From: Lautropia sp. | Lineage (GTDB): Bacteria > Pseudomonadota > Gammaproteobacteria > Burkholderiales > Burkholderiaceae_E | Assembly: GCA_030532895.1 (NCBI GenBank) | Contig: JAUNKF010000004.1 | Coordinates: 127,268-191,267 of the forward strand | Length of the DNA: 64,000 bases | Direction: 5' to 3' | Part shown: positions 16,798 through 25,757 of the stretch, piece after piece | How positions within the stretch are numbered: position 1 is the stretch's first letter | How the letters are laid out: every line of letters begins with the position of its first letter | The notes under the pieces: generated by a model | Database searches by the model: none | What the model saw: the letters and a program-made list of their open reading frames with translations, nothing else | What the model was told of the DNA's origin: nothing | Program-made: the position numbers and the translations under genes

Positions 16798-18537
16798 TCA
16801 ATACACATCCCGGCAATAGCGACCGTCACGCATCAGCTGGTGAACGATCTCGGGGGTCAACACGATTTTGAGGGTTTCATCCACCGCGTTGCCCATGCCC
16901 TGGCGGCTGCCACAGACATAGAGGGCGGCACCTTCGTTCACCCATTGGCGCAGCAGATCGGCTTCCTGCAACAGGATGTCCTGCACGTAGCGTTTTGCTG
17001 TGCCGTCTCGCGAGAAGACGCGGTCGATACGGGCCAGTACGCCATTGGCGAGCCAGGCATCGGTTTCATCGCGGTAAAGCTGATCATGCGCGGCTTGCCT
17101 TTCACCGAAGATCAGCCAACAGGCGGGTGCCGGCTTGGACTGTGCCCGACTCCGAAGGTGGACGCGCAGCCCTGCCATGCCGGCACCATTGCCGATCAGG
17201 ATCAGTGGCCGATGCTGGTTGGGGCGTTGATGAAAGCCCGGATTGGGGCGGATGCGCAGATCCAGCGTGTCAGCCGGTTTCAGTTCGGTGCCCAGCCATC
17301 CGGACACGAGACCGGGGCTGCCATCGGCCCGTTTTTCTTCGCGAACGAGCAGGGCCAGATGGCCGTCTTCAGGGATCGAGGCGATCGAGTATTCCCGTGG
17401 CGTGTTGCTCTCGCTTGCATGCAGCACCAGGGCGATGTCGCCTGCGTCCCAGTGGGGTAGCGGCTGGCCATCGGCGGGTAGCAGCGTCAGGTGGTGAATG
17501 GGCTGGCCAAGGCTGCCGGTGTTCAGGCACTGGCGGCTTTGCAGTTGCCAGCGCTGCCATGACGCGGCGGCCGGGTGTGCCGTGGAGGCGCTCGCCACGG
17601 CGTTTGCTGGTTCCGGTGCTTTCGCGGAGACATCGGATTGAGAAGGGGGTGTTTCCTGCGAGCCTGAAGCCTGATGCCCGGTTCCGGATGTGTCGTTGGG
17701 CTTGACCATCGACCACGTGGCAGCCATTTCCTGGAAGCGTGCATGGTTGGCCAGCGTGGCTTCCCAGGCATCCAGCGCCTCGGGGTCGAGATTGTCGACC
17801 TCGATCAGATCGAAGAGCGGGCGGGCGCCGTGCTCCTGTAGCCAGTCGTCCAGTTGATGGCCAAAGCCGCAGAAATTCATGTAGCTGCGATCACCGAGGG
17901 CCAGCAGCCCATAGTGCACGTTGGGCAGGTACAGCCAGCCAGATTCGTCCCCTGCCGTGGGGGGCATCTGGTCGGCTGCCATCACGGTGTCGACGAAGAG
18001 GGCGGCATTGTCCGGTGCGTTGCCTTCACCGGTGGTGCTGACGACGAAGACTGCCAGGGACGCCTGTTTCAACTGCTCGGCATCGAGCGCTTGAAGTGGC
18101 AGGATATCCGCGATCGGGATGCCTTGATCCTGTAGTCGTTGCGCGCTTTGCCGGGCCAGCGATTCGGCAGTGCCACTCTGGCTGGCGTAGACCATCAGCA
18201 CACCGGGGCGGGAGGCGCCGGCCGAGGGGGATTCAGGTGGTGTCGTCATGGTGGTGGGAGGGGGGATGTCTGGCGAGGGCTGCCCAGGCTCAGGGGGGTG
18301 GGCAGGGAGGCTGCCAACCTCGGCGCCAGGGCCTGTCCCTGCACGCGTCAGCTTGGTTGAGGCGAGCGACATCATCGTTTGTCGCTGGCGGCGACGGTGG
18401 CGATGCCAGACCTGCCAGCATAACAGCAGGTAGATCAGGGTGGCTGCCGCTGCGGCGGCGAGCCGCCAGGGATCCAGGGTTGGCATGGTGGGAGATGGGG
18501 CATGATGACATGCGTCCGTTTCGGTGTCGTGCGCCAT
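16798..18537 (-). CDS. Membrane-anchored flavodoxin/FNR-type reductase
   Basis: This CysJ/P450-reductase-like protein has one N-terminal transmembrane helix (WRLAAAAAATLIYLLLCW) and a low-complexity Pro/Ser/Thr linker. A flavodoxin domain follows (VYASQSGTAESLA for FMN; STTGEGNAPDN), then a second linker and an FAD/NAD(P)H reductase domain (REYSIASI; LILIGNGAGMAGLR; LYVCGSRQGMG). It would pass electrons from NADPH through FAD and FMN to a partner, probably in iron reduction given the PepSY neighbour. The start is uncertain. ATG at 18537 or 18486 and a TTG at 18693 overlapping the upstream gene are all possible, and none has a clear ribosome site. Confidence 0.82.
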   Translation of the reverse strand: MAHDTETDACHHAPSPTMPTLDPWRLAAAAAATLIYLLLCWQVWHRHRRRQRQTMMSLASTKLTRAGTGPGAEVGSLPAHPPEPGQPSPDIPPPTTMTTPPESPSAGASRPGVLMVYASQSGTAESLARQSAQRLQDQGIPIADILPLQALDAEQLKQASLAVFVVSTTGEGNAPDNAALFVDTVMAADQMPPTAGDESGWLYLPNVHYGLLALGDRSYMNFCGFGHQLDDWLQEHGARPLFDLIEVDNLDPEALDAWEATLANHARFQEMAATWSMVKPNDTSGTGHQASGSQETPPSQSDVSAKAPEPANAVASASTAHPAAASWQRWQLQSRQCLNTGSLGQPIHHLTLLPADGQPLPHWDAGDIALVLHASESNTPREYSIASIPEDGHLALLVREEKRADGSPGLVSGWLGTELKPADTLDLRIRPNPGFHQRPNQHRPLILIGNGAGMAGLRVHLRSRAQSKPAPACWLIFGERQAAHDQLYRDETDAWLANGVLARIDRVFSRDGTAKRYVQDILLQEADLLRQWVNEGAALYVCGSRQGMGNAVDETLKIVLTPEIVHQLMRDGRYCRDVY

Positions 18538-18676
18538 CCGGTTGGCGCCGACCGTGGCCGTGGGCCGCATGTCAGGATCTGGGACGGAGGCCGGGTCTTG
18601 CCGCTCGATGCGCTCTCGTGGACAGATGGTTGGGGCGCCAGCGCCGAGGTGAAGGGGGCGATGGCTGGCGCCGGGA

Positions 18677-19501
18677 TCAGGGCAGCACTTCAAAGGTGCC
18701 CGAGTAGGAGAGGCGCCGTTCCTTCGACTTGGGGTGCGAGGTTTTCTGATCCTGGTGGCTGGCGTGTACCCAGTACATGCCGGCAGCCGGCCATTGCAGG
18801 CTCACCTTGCCGGTGGCATCGGTCACACCCTTGATTTCGATGGGGGTGTCCCGATAGCGGCTGTTGCCGGGCATGGCGACCACTTCGAGCCCCTCGATCG
18901 GCTGACCGTCCAGGGTGAAGCTGAGCACGGTGGCTTCATCGACCACCCAATCGTTGGGATGGGTGACGGGCACGTATGCCAGTCCACGGCTGGGGGCAGC
19001 CTGCTGGCCCGGCTTGCCGACGGTCACATAGGTTTCCACCCGGCTGAGGCCGTCCGTCACTTCCAGCTTGGCGGGATGGGCGGGCACTGCCTTGTCGAAA
19101 TCGGCCACTTTGCCACGCCAGCGTTTACGTTTGCCGTCTTCTTCCCAGCGTGCGCTCAGCCCTTCGTGGGTGACGGCGATCCGGTAGGTGCCGGATTGCT
19201 TCAGGTTCAGGTCGAAGACGCTGCGCAGTTTGCCCTGTTGCGCGTTTTCGGGGCTGAGCTTGCTGCCGTCCGGGGCTGTGACCTGCAGGTTGTCGAGTCG
19301 TAGCGGGGCGTGGTTGAAGTGAAAGAGGTCATTGGAGACGGCCGCATCGACCGTGATCCAGTCCGCTTTCGAGAGCACGGTGCTGGACGGCATCAACCAC
19401 ACGTCGTGGGCCAGGGCGGTTGTGCTGCAGAGGGTTGCACCGATCGCCATGACGGCGAGGCGCTGGCGGGGGGTGCCAAGGGCTTGGGTACTGGTCATCA
19501 T
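18677..19501 (-). CDS. DUF4198 periplasmic protein
   Basis: This is a 274-residue predicted periplasmic protein. Its signal peptide ends near STTALA, followed by HDVWLMPSS, the typical DUF4198 mature start. A C-terminal beta-sandwich-like region (DGQPIEGLEVVAMPGNSRYR; DATGKVSLQWPAAGMYWVHA) resembles the family. DUF4198 proteins are often encoded with metal-transport genes. The signal peptide argues for the ATG at 19501 or 19498 rather than the longer frame to 19585. It is the third gene of a four-gene minus-strand operon and is followed directly by the flavoreductase. Confidence 0.8.
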   Translation of the reverse strand: MMTSTQALGTPRQRLAVMAIGATLCSTTALAHDVWLMPSSTVLSKADWITVDAAVSNDLFHFNHAPLRLDNLQVTAPDGSKLSPENAQQGKLRSVFDLNLKQSGTYRIAVTHEGLSARWEEDGKRKRWRGKVADFDKAVPAHPAKLEVTDGLSRVETYVTVGKPGQQAAPSRGLAYVPVTHPNDWVVDEATVLSFTLDGQPIEGLEVVAMPGNSRYRDTPIEIKGVTDATGKVSLQWPAAGMYWVHASHQDQKTSHPKSKERRLSYSGTFEVLP

Positions 19502-19625
19502 GATGAGGTCTCTGGGGATGGAATCGCGGCGCCCGGAAGCATCTCCTGCGTCGGGGCGCCAGGTTCGTCGGTGGGGCGGCTTCAAACATGCCGTTCGAGG
19601 CCGATGTGAGGCTGATCGATGAGGA

Positions 19626-20156
19626 TCAGGGCTTGAGTTGCAGGCTGATGGCGCCCAGCTCGCTGCTGCCTTGTGCGGTGAGCGGGGCCTGGGTGTCGGT
19701 GGGGGGCCACTGGAAGGGCAGGCTCACGAGTTCACGCCCGCCGTGCTCACGGGCCGCTTCCACCATCAGCTTGTACTGCCCCGCATCGAGTTTGGGCAGC
19801 TGTGGCCCGCCGATCGTGATGTTGATGGCGTGCTTGCCGACGGGACGGGTTGCGCCCGAGACGCTGTCGATGGGCAGGCTTTGTTCACGGCCGGTACGGC
19901 GCCACCATTGACGCATGTCCTTCAACCATGTCGAGCCGCGCTCGCCGCCTTCACGGGCCGCATCCTGCTTGTACCAGACCGCCAGCGTGCCAGGGACGCT
20001 GCGATCCTGGGCTTCGACCCAGACGGCCACATAAGGGCGGTTGTATTCGGAAACCGCCAGGCGAGGCACCTCGACCGTGATGTCGAGACCTGCGCCAAGG
20101 GCGGGGGGGCTGCCGAGCAGGGCGGTCAGCAGGAGGGCGGGGGCACGTGTTTTCAT
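19626..20156 (-). CDS. DUF2271 periplasmic protein
   Basis: This is a 176-residue protein with a signal peptide (MKTRAPALLLTALLGSPPAL) and the DUF2271 core. The core includes NRPYVAVWVEAQD, LAVWYKQ, the WLKDMRQWWRR segment, and SVSGATRPVGKH. AAGGA upstream of the ATG at 20156 supports this start. It lies 24 bp downstream of the PepSY membrane gene and 125 bp upstream of the DUF4198 gene. PepSY, DUF2271, DUF4198 and flavoreductase is a recurrent iron-associated arrangement in proteobacteria. The molecular function of DUF2271 is unknown. Confidence 0.82.
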   Translation of the reverse strand: MKTRAPALLLTALLGSPPALGAGLDITVEVPRLAVSEYNRPYVAVWVEAQDRSVPGTLAVWYKQDAAREGGERGSTWLKDMRQWWRRTGREQSLPIDSVSGATRPVGKHAINITIGGPQLPKLDAGQYKLMVEAAREHGGRELVSLPFQWPPTDTQAPLTAQGSSELGAISLQLKP

Positions 20157-20179
20157 CGGGATCTTCCTTGTCGGCGGTG

Positions 20180-20830
20180 TCAGTGGATGAACAGCAGCAT
20201 CAGCAGAACAGGTAGCAACAGGCCAAAACCAACGAGGGGCCAGGTGCTGGGGCGGTTGGCGGCATGCAGTTTCATGATCCACAGGCCGGTGATCGAAAAG
20301 ATCAGACAGGCGATGGCCACCAGATCGATGAACCAGCGCCATGCAGCGCCCGTGTGACGCCCCTTGTGCAGGTCGTTGACATAGCTGATCCAGCCGTTGT
20401 CCGTCAGCTCGTACTCGATCTCGCCACTCTCGGGGTCGATGCGTAGCCAGGCATCGCCGCCAGGGCGGGGCATCGACAGATAGATTTCATCGGCCGACCA
20501 CTCGGCTTTTTTTCCAGCGGTCGAAACCTGCCATTGCTGCTGCAACCACTCACTCACGGCTGCGGGCAGCGGTGCCTGGTAGGAGGGCTGGGTCGTGGGC
20601 CGGGCCTGCCGCATGGCCTCTGCCAGCGTGACCTGCAGGCTGTCCGGCAGGATGCCATCATGGCTACTGACACGGGGGCGCGCATCGAACCACGAGGCAT
20701 GGTTGAGCGTGATGCCGGTGAGGCTGAAAAGCAGCATGCCCACCAGGCAGATTGCCGCGCTGATCCAGTGCCATTGGTGCAAGGTCTTGAGCCACGCAGC
20801 CCGTCGGCGATGTTCCTCTAGTTGCTGCAT
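20180..20830 (-). CDS. PepSY-associated transmembrane protein
   Basis: This is a 216-residue membrane protein of the PepSY-TM type. It has an N-terminal helix (WHWISAAICLVGMLLFSLTGITL) with conserved His, a periplasmic PepSY-like region (LRIDPESGEIEYELTDNGWISYVNDLHKGRH), and two C-terminal helices. The conserved LH.GRH and W.W motifs match putative iron-uptake or ferric-reductase-associated family members. ATG at 20830 gives the family N-terminus, and the longer frame to 21040 would run through the candidate Fur site. It is the first gene of the operon. Confidence 0.82.
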   Translation of the reverse strand: MQQLEEHRRRAAWLKTLHQWHWISAAICLVGMLLFSLTGITLNHASWFDARPRVSSHDGILPDSLQVTLAEAMRQARPTTQPSYQAPLPAAVSEWLQQQWQVSTAGKKAEWSADEIYLSMPRPGGDAWLRIDPESGEIEYELTDNGWISYVNDLHKGRHTGAAWRWFIDLVAIACLIFSITGLWIMKLHAANRPSTWPLVGFGLLLPVLLMLLFIH

Positions 20831-20895
20831 GCGTTCGTGTGTGGAGATGGTGTGTGGTCGATGAGGTGACCGTGTTGAATGGCGAGCATGATTGT

Positions 20896-20915
20896 AATGG
20901 TTTATGAGAACCATT
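20896..20915. promoter_or_regulatory. Candidate Fur box upstream of the PepSY operon
   Basis: AATGGTT (20896-20902) and AACCATT (20909-20915) form a perfect inverted repeat inside an AT-rich stretch that resembles betaproteobacterial Fur boxes (ATGAGAACCATTCT on one strand). It lies 66 bp upstream of the PepSY gene start. Iron control is inferred from motif likeness and gene content. Confidence 0.45.
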
Positions 20916-21122
20916 CTGCTTCTGGGGTTTTCATGTTCATGTTCGTGGTCGGGGCTGCTGCCTGATGGCCGTGCCATCCCTGATGCGGCGAGCCTGATGC
21001 GTGCCTGCCGGCCTCTGCCGCGGGGGATACGACCGTCCATCGACTGCGGCCTGTCGGTTGGAATAGGCTTCCGTTAGGCTGTGCCTGTGTGACAAAAATC
21101 ATCCTATCGGGTGCAAGACATC

Positions 21123-21992
21123 ATGATGAAGAAAGCGGTTCTGGGCGCATGTCTCGTGACGGCATTGAGTGGTTGTGGCAGTGATGCGAGCGGGGTGGTC
21201 GGCGAGCTGGCCGGCGCCGTGACAGGGGCCTTGGCCCAGAATCACCCGTACAAGAACTGGACGCTCGACCATGAGGTGCTGGCGGCCAGCTGGCAGGCGA
21301 TTCGGGTGTCGGTGGGCAATGCCGCCATGCAATCGGTGATGTCGGGCGCCAGCCAGGAGTACGTGGGCTACTCTGGCGCTTGCCCGAAGGGGGGAACGGT
21401 CAGCATCATGCAGGACAGCGCCGCGCAGAGTCATTACCGCTTCAACGGCTGCATTGCCGCGCTGGTGCCGGGGCTGGCCTTGACCGGCGGTGTGGAGGCC
21501 AACGGGGCCGTGCGGCAAGACATGCCGCTCACGATGTCGGGCCAATGGCTGGGCACGGCGGCAGGCATTCAGGCGACCGAAGGTGTGTTGCGTGGCAAGA
21601 GCAGCGGTGCGAACAACCTGGGCAGCAGCATGCAGAAGGCCCGCTTCACCCTTGGCACGCAGACGCTGATGGTCAATGAGCTTCACTTCGATGCCAATTT
21701 CGTGGCCGATCAGCCTGACCAGTTTTCTTTGGCCGGCATGAACGGCACCTTCAATGCCGGTGATGCGCATTATCTGGTGATCACGAAGACCCGGATGGAC
21801 TGGCATCGCACCCAGCACCTGACCTCGGGGCGGTTGGAGGTCCTGGTGACGAAAGGGGGCGAGACCATTCGTCACAACATCGAGTTCAAGCCGGGCGAGA
21901 TCATCAGCTATCACCCTGGCACCAAGGAGCCACACCGCACGCGCTGGGACAGTGCCGAGATGCGCAAAGCACTGGCCAAGTACGGCAGCTGA
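21123..21992 (+). CDS. Predicted lipoprotein, unknown function
   Basis: This is a 289-residue predicted lipoprotein with a short signal peptide and lipobox LSGC (MMKKAVLGACLVTALSGCGS). The mature part has a repeated ability to form beta strands and contains one further Cys pair (GACPKGG and NGCIAAL) that could form a disulfide. I do not recognise a family. It is divergent from the iron operon. It ends 245 bp before the small PepSY gene on the same strand. Confidence 0.7.
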   Translation: MMKKAVLGACLVTALSGCGSDASGVVGELAGAVTGALAQNHPYKNWTLDHEVLAASWQAIRVSVGNAAMQSVMSGASQEYVGYSGACPKGGTVSIMQDSAAQSHYRFNGCIAALVPGLALTGGVEANGAVRQDMPLTMSGQWLGTAAGIQATEGVLRGKSSGANNLGSSMQKARFTLGTQTLMVNELHFDANFVADQPDQFSLAGMNGTFNAGDAHYLVITKTRMDWHRTQHLTSGRLEVLVTKGGETIRHNIEFKPGEIISYHPGTKEPHRTRWDSAEMRKALAKYGS

Positions 21993-22236
21993 TGGTCGGG
22001 ACAGGTTGCGGGCAGCGATGCGTGCTGGCCAGATGTGCATCATGGCGACGGCCTGTGTACCAGGGGCCACCTGCATCCGGTGCGCTCGAAGCGGAGGCAG
22101 GATGCCAGCCGTGGGCGGATCGGCCGGCCTGAGGCGGCATGTATCGGCCGTGTAGCGGCCGTCATAAACTGATCAAATGATGGGGCACCGCCCGTTTTAC
22201 ACTGGCGGTTCCTGTTGTTTGATTGGAGATACACAA

Positions 22237-22551
22237 ATGGCCAAACTGCTCAAATTTGCAGCGCTTTCCGCCGTGATGGCAATGACCACACCCGCCCTGG
22301 CCGATTCGGATCTGGCCGAGATCCAGGCAACCAAGGATGCGCAGGTCTCGCTGGTGCAGGCAATCCAGACCGCTGAAAAGGAGCACAACGGCCGGGCCAT
22401 GCAGGGCGAGATCGAGGCCAAACGCCGTTCCGATCGTACCGAGATCTTCTATGAGGTGAAGGTGCTGGCTGGTGATGGCAAGGTGTTCGATGTGATCGTC
22501 GATGCCCGTTCCGGCAAGGTGATTTCCAGCCGCGAAGACATCTACGATTGA
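22237..22551 (+). CDS. Small periplasmic PepSY-domain protein
   Basis: The 104-residue protein has a signal peptide ending in PALA and one PepSY domain, including SLVQAIQTAEKEHNG, IFYEVKVLAGDGKVFDVIVD and SGKVISSREDIYD. PepSY domains are small periplasmic modules often linked to protease inhibition or metal systems. The ATG at 22237 has GGAGAT 6 bp upstream. The frame opens earlier (22177) but has no ribosome site. The gap 22552-22832 contains GC-rich inverted segments and no gene. Confidence 0.85.
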   Translation: MAKLLKFAALSAVMAMTTPALADSDLAEIQATKDAQVSLVQAIQTAEKEHNGRAMQGEIEAKRRSDRTEIFYEVKVLAGDGKVFDVIVDARSGKVISSREDIYD

Positions 22552-22832
22552 TCGGGTAGCCCGAGCAGCGAGCGTTTCCCGATCAAAAGTTGCCTAAGAT
22601 CGGCATAAAAACTGCCCGGCCGGGCGGCCGGTTAGGGGGCAAATGATTGCCGAAACGCGCTGGAACCGACCCGGATGCGCGCCGATACGCACACGAACCT
22701 TTGCTCGTCGTGCGATCGGCGCGCATTGCGTTGAACGGCCGCTTGCGTTAACGTGTGACGCTAAAACCTCGGCAAGCAGTCATGGCTTCGTGTCCTGGCG
22801 CTGCCGGCCACGATCTGAAGGAGACACACGAG

Positions 22833-23600
22833 ATGCAATGGCAAGATGGCGGGGTGATCATCACGGGCGGCGCTTCCGGACTGGGGGCCGCCACGGCCCG
22901 GCGCTGTGTGGCGCAGGGCGGCAAGGTCGTCATTGCCGACATGAATCAGGCCGCGGGTGACGCGCTGGTGGCCCAGCTGGGAGAGAACGCTCGTTTCGTC
23001 TTGGCCGACATCACCGACGAGGCGCAGGGCGCTGCCGTGGTTGATGAGGCCGTCAAGCGGTTTGGTGGCGTTCGGGTGCTGGTCAACTGTGCTGGCGTGG
23101 CGCCGGCCGAGAAGGTGGTCGGTCGGGATGGCCCGCATCGCCTCGACCGTTTTGCCCGAACCATTGCGATCAACCTGACGGGTACCTTCAACATGGTGCG
23201 TCTTGCGGCGGCCGCGATGATGCAGCAGGCGCCGCTTGAGGATGGTGAACGTGGTGTCATCATCAACACGGCGTCGGTGGCGGCTTTTGATGGTCAGATC
23301 GGCCAGGCCGCGTATTCGGCCTCCAAGGGCGGGGTCGTGGCGATGACCTTGCCGATGGCTCGCGAGTTGTGCCGTCATGGGATTCGGGTCAATGCGATCG
23401 CGCCGGGCATCATGGAAACCCCGATGATTGCGGCCATGCCGGCCGAGGTGCAGGCATCGCTGGCCTCGCAGGTGCCGTTTCCGGTTCGGCTGGGAAAACC
23501 CGGGGAATTTGCCGCGCTGGTGCAGCACATCATCGAGAATGCTTATCTGAATGCCGAAGTCATCCGGTTGGATGGGGCGGTTCGGATGGGGGCAAAATGA
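22833..23600 (+). CDS. SDR-family 3-hydroxyacyl-CoA dehydrogenase-like protein
   Basis: The 255-residue short-chain dehydrogenase has the NAD-binding TGGASGLG motif near the N-terminus, an NCAG segment, and the catalytic Ser with YSASK ([21 protein letters not shown] region, about residues 148-170). Overall it resembles the HSD17B10 type, which oxidises 3-hydroxyacyl-CoA or 2-methyl-3-hydroxybutyryl-CoA. GAAGGAG precedes the ATG at 22833. The neighbouring acyl-CoA dehydrogenase supports a role in fatty-acid or branched-chain amino-acid oxidation. The exact substrate cannot be read from the sequence. Confidence 0.88.
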   Translation: MQWQDGGVIITGGASGLGAATARRCVAQGGKVVIADMNQAAGDALVAQLGENARFVLADITDEAQGAAVVDEAVKRFGGVRVLVNCAGVAPAEKVVGRDGPHRLDRFARTIAINLTGTFNMVRLAAAAMMQQAPLEDGERGVIINTASVAAFDGQIGQAAYSASKGGVVAMTLPMARELCRHGIRVNAIAPGIMETPMIAAMPAEVQASLASQVPFPVRLGKPGEFAALVQHIIENAYLNAEVIRLDGAVRMGAK

Positions 23601-23775
23601 GTTCGTGTGCAGATGGCGAGGGCACGTGGTCTTGCACAGGCTGCCCCGGTTGTCCGTGGGTGGCGCATGCCGGCTGGCTGGCCGACGTGGGTGAGCCCTG
23701 GTAGGGGCACATGGTTTTTGTGGATAGGCCGTGTCGTGAGAACACGGTGATGGACGCATCATGCAAGGGGGGTAG

Positions 23776-24918
23776 ATGATCCTGACAGAAGAACAAGTGA
23801 TGTTGCGCGATGCCTTGCGCGAGTTTTGCCGGGAGCGTATTGCCCCCTTCGCGGCCGATTGGGATCGCGATCACGCCTTTCCGGCCGAGGCGATTCAGGG
23901 GCTGGCCGAGCTGGGCGTGATGGGGCTGATGGTGCCCGACCAGTGGCAGGGCGCCGGCATGGATGCCGTGTCGCTTGCCATCGCCATCGAGGAGATTTCG
24001 GCGGCAGATTGCTCCTGTGGCACGATCGTCAGCGTGCAGAACTCGCTCGTCATCGCCGGCATCATGAAATATGGCAATGATGAGCAGAAAGCCCGTTATC
24101 TGCCCCGTCTGGCCACGGGCGAGTTGCTCGGCTGCTTCTGTCTGACCGAACCACAGGCCGGCTCCGATGCGGCCGCACTGCGCACCAGCGCCCGTCAGGA
24201 GGGTGATGCCTGGGTCATCGATGGCGTCAAGCAATTCATCACGTCGGGCAAGCATGCGCAGGTGGCCTTGGTCTTTGCGGTTACCGACAAGGAGGCCGGG
24301 CGCAAGGGCATGTCGTGCTTCATCGTCGATACCGATACGCCGGGCTACAAGGTGGCACGTATCGAAGACAAGCTCGGGCAGCATGCCTCGGACACGGCCG
24401 AGATCAATTTCGAGGGCTGTCGAGTGCCAGCTGCCAACATGCTGGGGCAGCCGGGCGATGGCTACCGGATCGCGCTCTCGAACCTGGAAGGCGGTCGTAT
24501 CGGCATCGCTGCCCAGTCGCTGGGCGTGGCACGGGCCGCACTGCAAGCTGCGGTGGCCTATGCGGCCGAGCGCGAAACCTTCGGGGTGCCGATCATCAAG
24601 CATCAGGCCGTGAGCTTCCGTCTGGCCGACATGGCCACGAAGGTGGAGGCAGCCCGCCAACTGATCTGGCATGCCGCTTCACTGAAGGATGCCGGCCGTC
24701 CTTGCCTGAAGGAAGCTTCGATGGCCAAGCTCTTTGCCTCCGAGATTGCCGAGCGGGTCTGCTCGGACGCGATCCAGGTGCATGGTGGTTATGGCTATGT
24801 GAAGGATTTTCCGGTGGAGCGTTTCTATCGGGATGTTCGGGTCACGCAGATCTACGAGGGCACGTCGGACATTCAGCGGATGGTGATTGCTCGGGCGTTG
24901 GAGTCCGGGGATGTTTGA
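23776..24918 (+). CDS. Acyl-CoA dehydrogenase
   Basis: The 380-residue FAD enzyme of the acyl-CoA dehydrogenase family introduces the alpha-beta double bond in acyl-CoA. Landmarks are CFCLTEPQAGSDAAALRT, FITSGKHA, the ERETFGVPIIKHQAVSF segment, and the C-terminal YEGTSDIQRMVIAR containing the catalytic Glu in the short/branched-chain position. GGGGGG lies just before the ATG. Together with the SDR gene it would supply two steps of one beta-oxidation-like pathway. Short- or branched-chain specificity is inferred only. Confidence 0.92.
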   Translation: MILTEEQVMLRDALREFCRERIAPFAADWDRDHAFPAEAIQGLAELGVMGLMVPDQWQGAGMDAVSLAIAIEEISAADCSCGTIVSVQNSLVIAGIMKYGNDEQKARYLPRLATGELLGCFCLTEPQAGSDAAALRTSARQEGDAWVIDGVKQFITSGKHAQVALVFAVTDKEAGRKGMSCFIVDTDTPGYKVARIEDKLGQHASDTAEINFEGCRVPAANMLGQPGDGYRIALSNLEGGRIGIAAQSLGVARAALQAAVAYAAERETFGVPIIKHQAVSFRLADMATKVEAARQLIWHAASLKDAGRPCLKEASMAKLFASEIAERVCSDAIQVHGGYGYVKDFPVERFYRDVRVTQIYEGTSDIQRMVIARALESGDV

Positions 24919-24982
24919 GGGGTGAGTCGAGGGGGAGTACGTTGTGAATGACAGGGGGGCCTTCGTCGGTGCTTCGGAAGGG

Positions 24983-25140
24983 CCGCCGTACCGGGTACTA
25001 ACCTCCTCACAACCTGGCGGTAATGGATTCGTCGGTCAGCACCCGGTACGGCGGCTGTGCTGTGTGTGGGTTCTGTAGCTTCGGGGGGGACGCCGTACCG
25101 GGTATATGCTTCGTTGCAACCTCGGGGTGGGATTCCTCGG
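24983..25140. repeat. Intergenic direct and inverted repeat cluster
   Basis: CCGCCGTACCGGGT (24983-24996) is followed by its exact inverse ACCCGGTACGGCGG (25041-25054), and the core CGCCGTACCGGGTA recurs directly at 25091-25104. Each direct copy is followed by a similar tail, CAACC then GGATTCGTCGG or GATTCCTCGG, so two degenerate units of about 50 bp span 24984-25036 and 25091-25140. The element lies between the acyl-CoA dehydrogenase and the hydrolase gene and contains no supported coding sequence. Confidence 0.65.
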
Positions 25141-25165
25141 CCAAATAAATCCATTGGAGACAACG

Positions 25166-25711
25166 ATGCTGCTGCAACAAGCGCATAGTGTGCTGGTGCT
25201 GGTTGATTACCAGACCAAGCTGATGCCATTCATCCATGAAGGGCAGGCTGCGGTTGATGAGGCTGTCTTTCTCGGGAAGATCGCCCGGTTGTTGGCGGTG
25301 CCTGTGATTGGCACGGCGCAGAATTCGACTCGGCTTGGGCCTAATGCCGAGGCGGTGGCGGTGCTCTGTCAGCACATGCTTGAAAAGCGTCACTTCAGTG
25401 CGGCCGCCGATGGGCTGGGGGCGTTGATCAAGGAGGTGGCGCCTCAAGCTCGGCAAGTGGTGGTGGCGGGCTGTGAGGCTCACGTCTGCCTGCTGCAAAC
25501 GGCGCTTGGCCTGTTGGCCGAGGGCTTTGCCGTCCACGTTGTGCCCGACGCTTGCAGCAGCCGCAAAGCCTCTGACAAGGTGCTGGCCATGCAGCGGCTC
25601 TCCCAAGCTGGCGTGCCGCTCGTCAGCGCTGAGTCGGTTGCCTTCGAGTGGCTTCACAGCTGTGATCATCCTCGCTTCAAGGAAGCTTTGGCCTTGATCA
25701 AGCCGCATTGA
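25166..25711 (+). CDS. Isochorismatase-family (YcaC-like) hydrolase
   Basis: The 181-residue cysteine hydrolase has the Asp of VLVLVDYQTKLMP, a Lys in EKRHFSA, and the Cys of VVAGCEAHVCLLQTALGL, which give the Asp-Lys-Cys triad of the family. It is short, like the YcaC subgroup. TTGGAGA lies just upstream of the ATG at 25166. The longer frame from 25106 overlaps the repeat element and is not favoured. The substrate is unknown. Confidence 0.88.
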   Translation: MLLQQAHSVLVLVDYQTKLMPFIHEGQAAVDEAVFLGKIARLLAVPVIGTAQNSTRLGPNAEAVAVLCQHMLEKRHFSAAADGLGALIKEVAPQARQVVVAGCEAHVCLLQTALGLLAEGFAVHVVPDACSSRKASDKVLAMQRLSQAGVPLVSAESVAFEWLHSCDHPRFKEALALIKPH

Positions 25712-25757
25712 GGCCAAGCAGCTTGATCCGGGGGGAACGGCACTGATATAAGAGCTT

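Noticed and set aside
23560..24672. Open frame antisense to the acyl-CoA dehydrogenase
   Set aside because: No family resemblance and complete overlap with a well-supported gene.
24961..25140. CRISPR-like array
   Set aside because: There are only two or three degenerate copies, one inverted, with unequal spacing and no cas genes.
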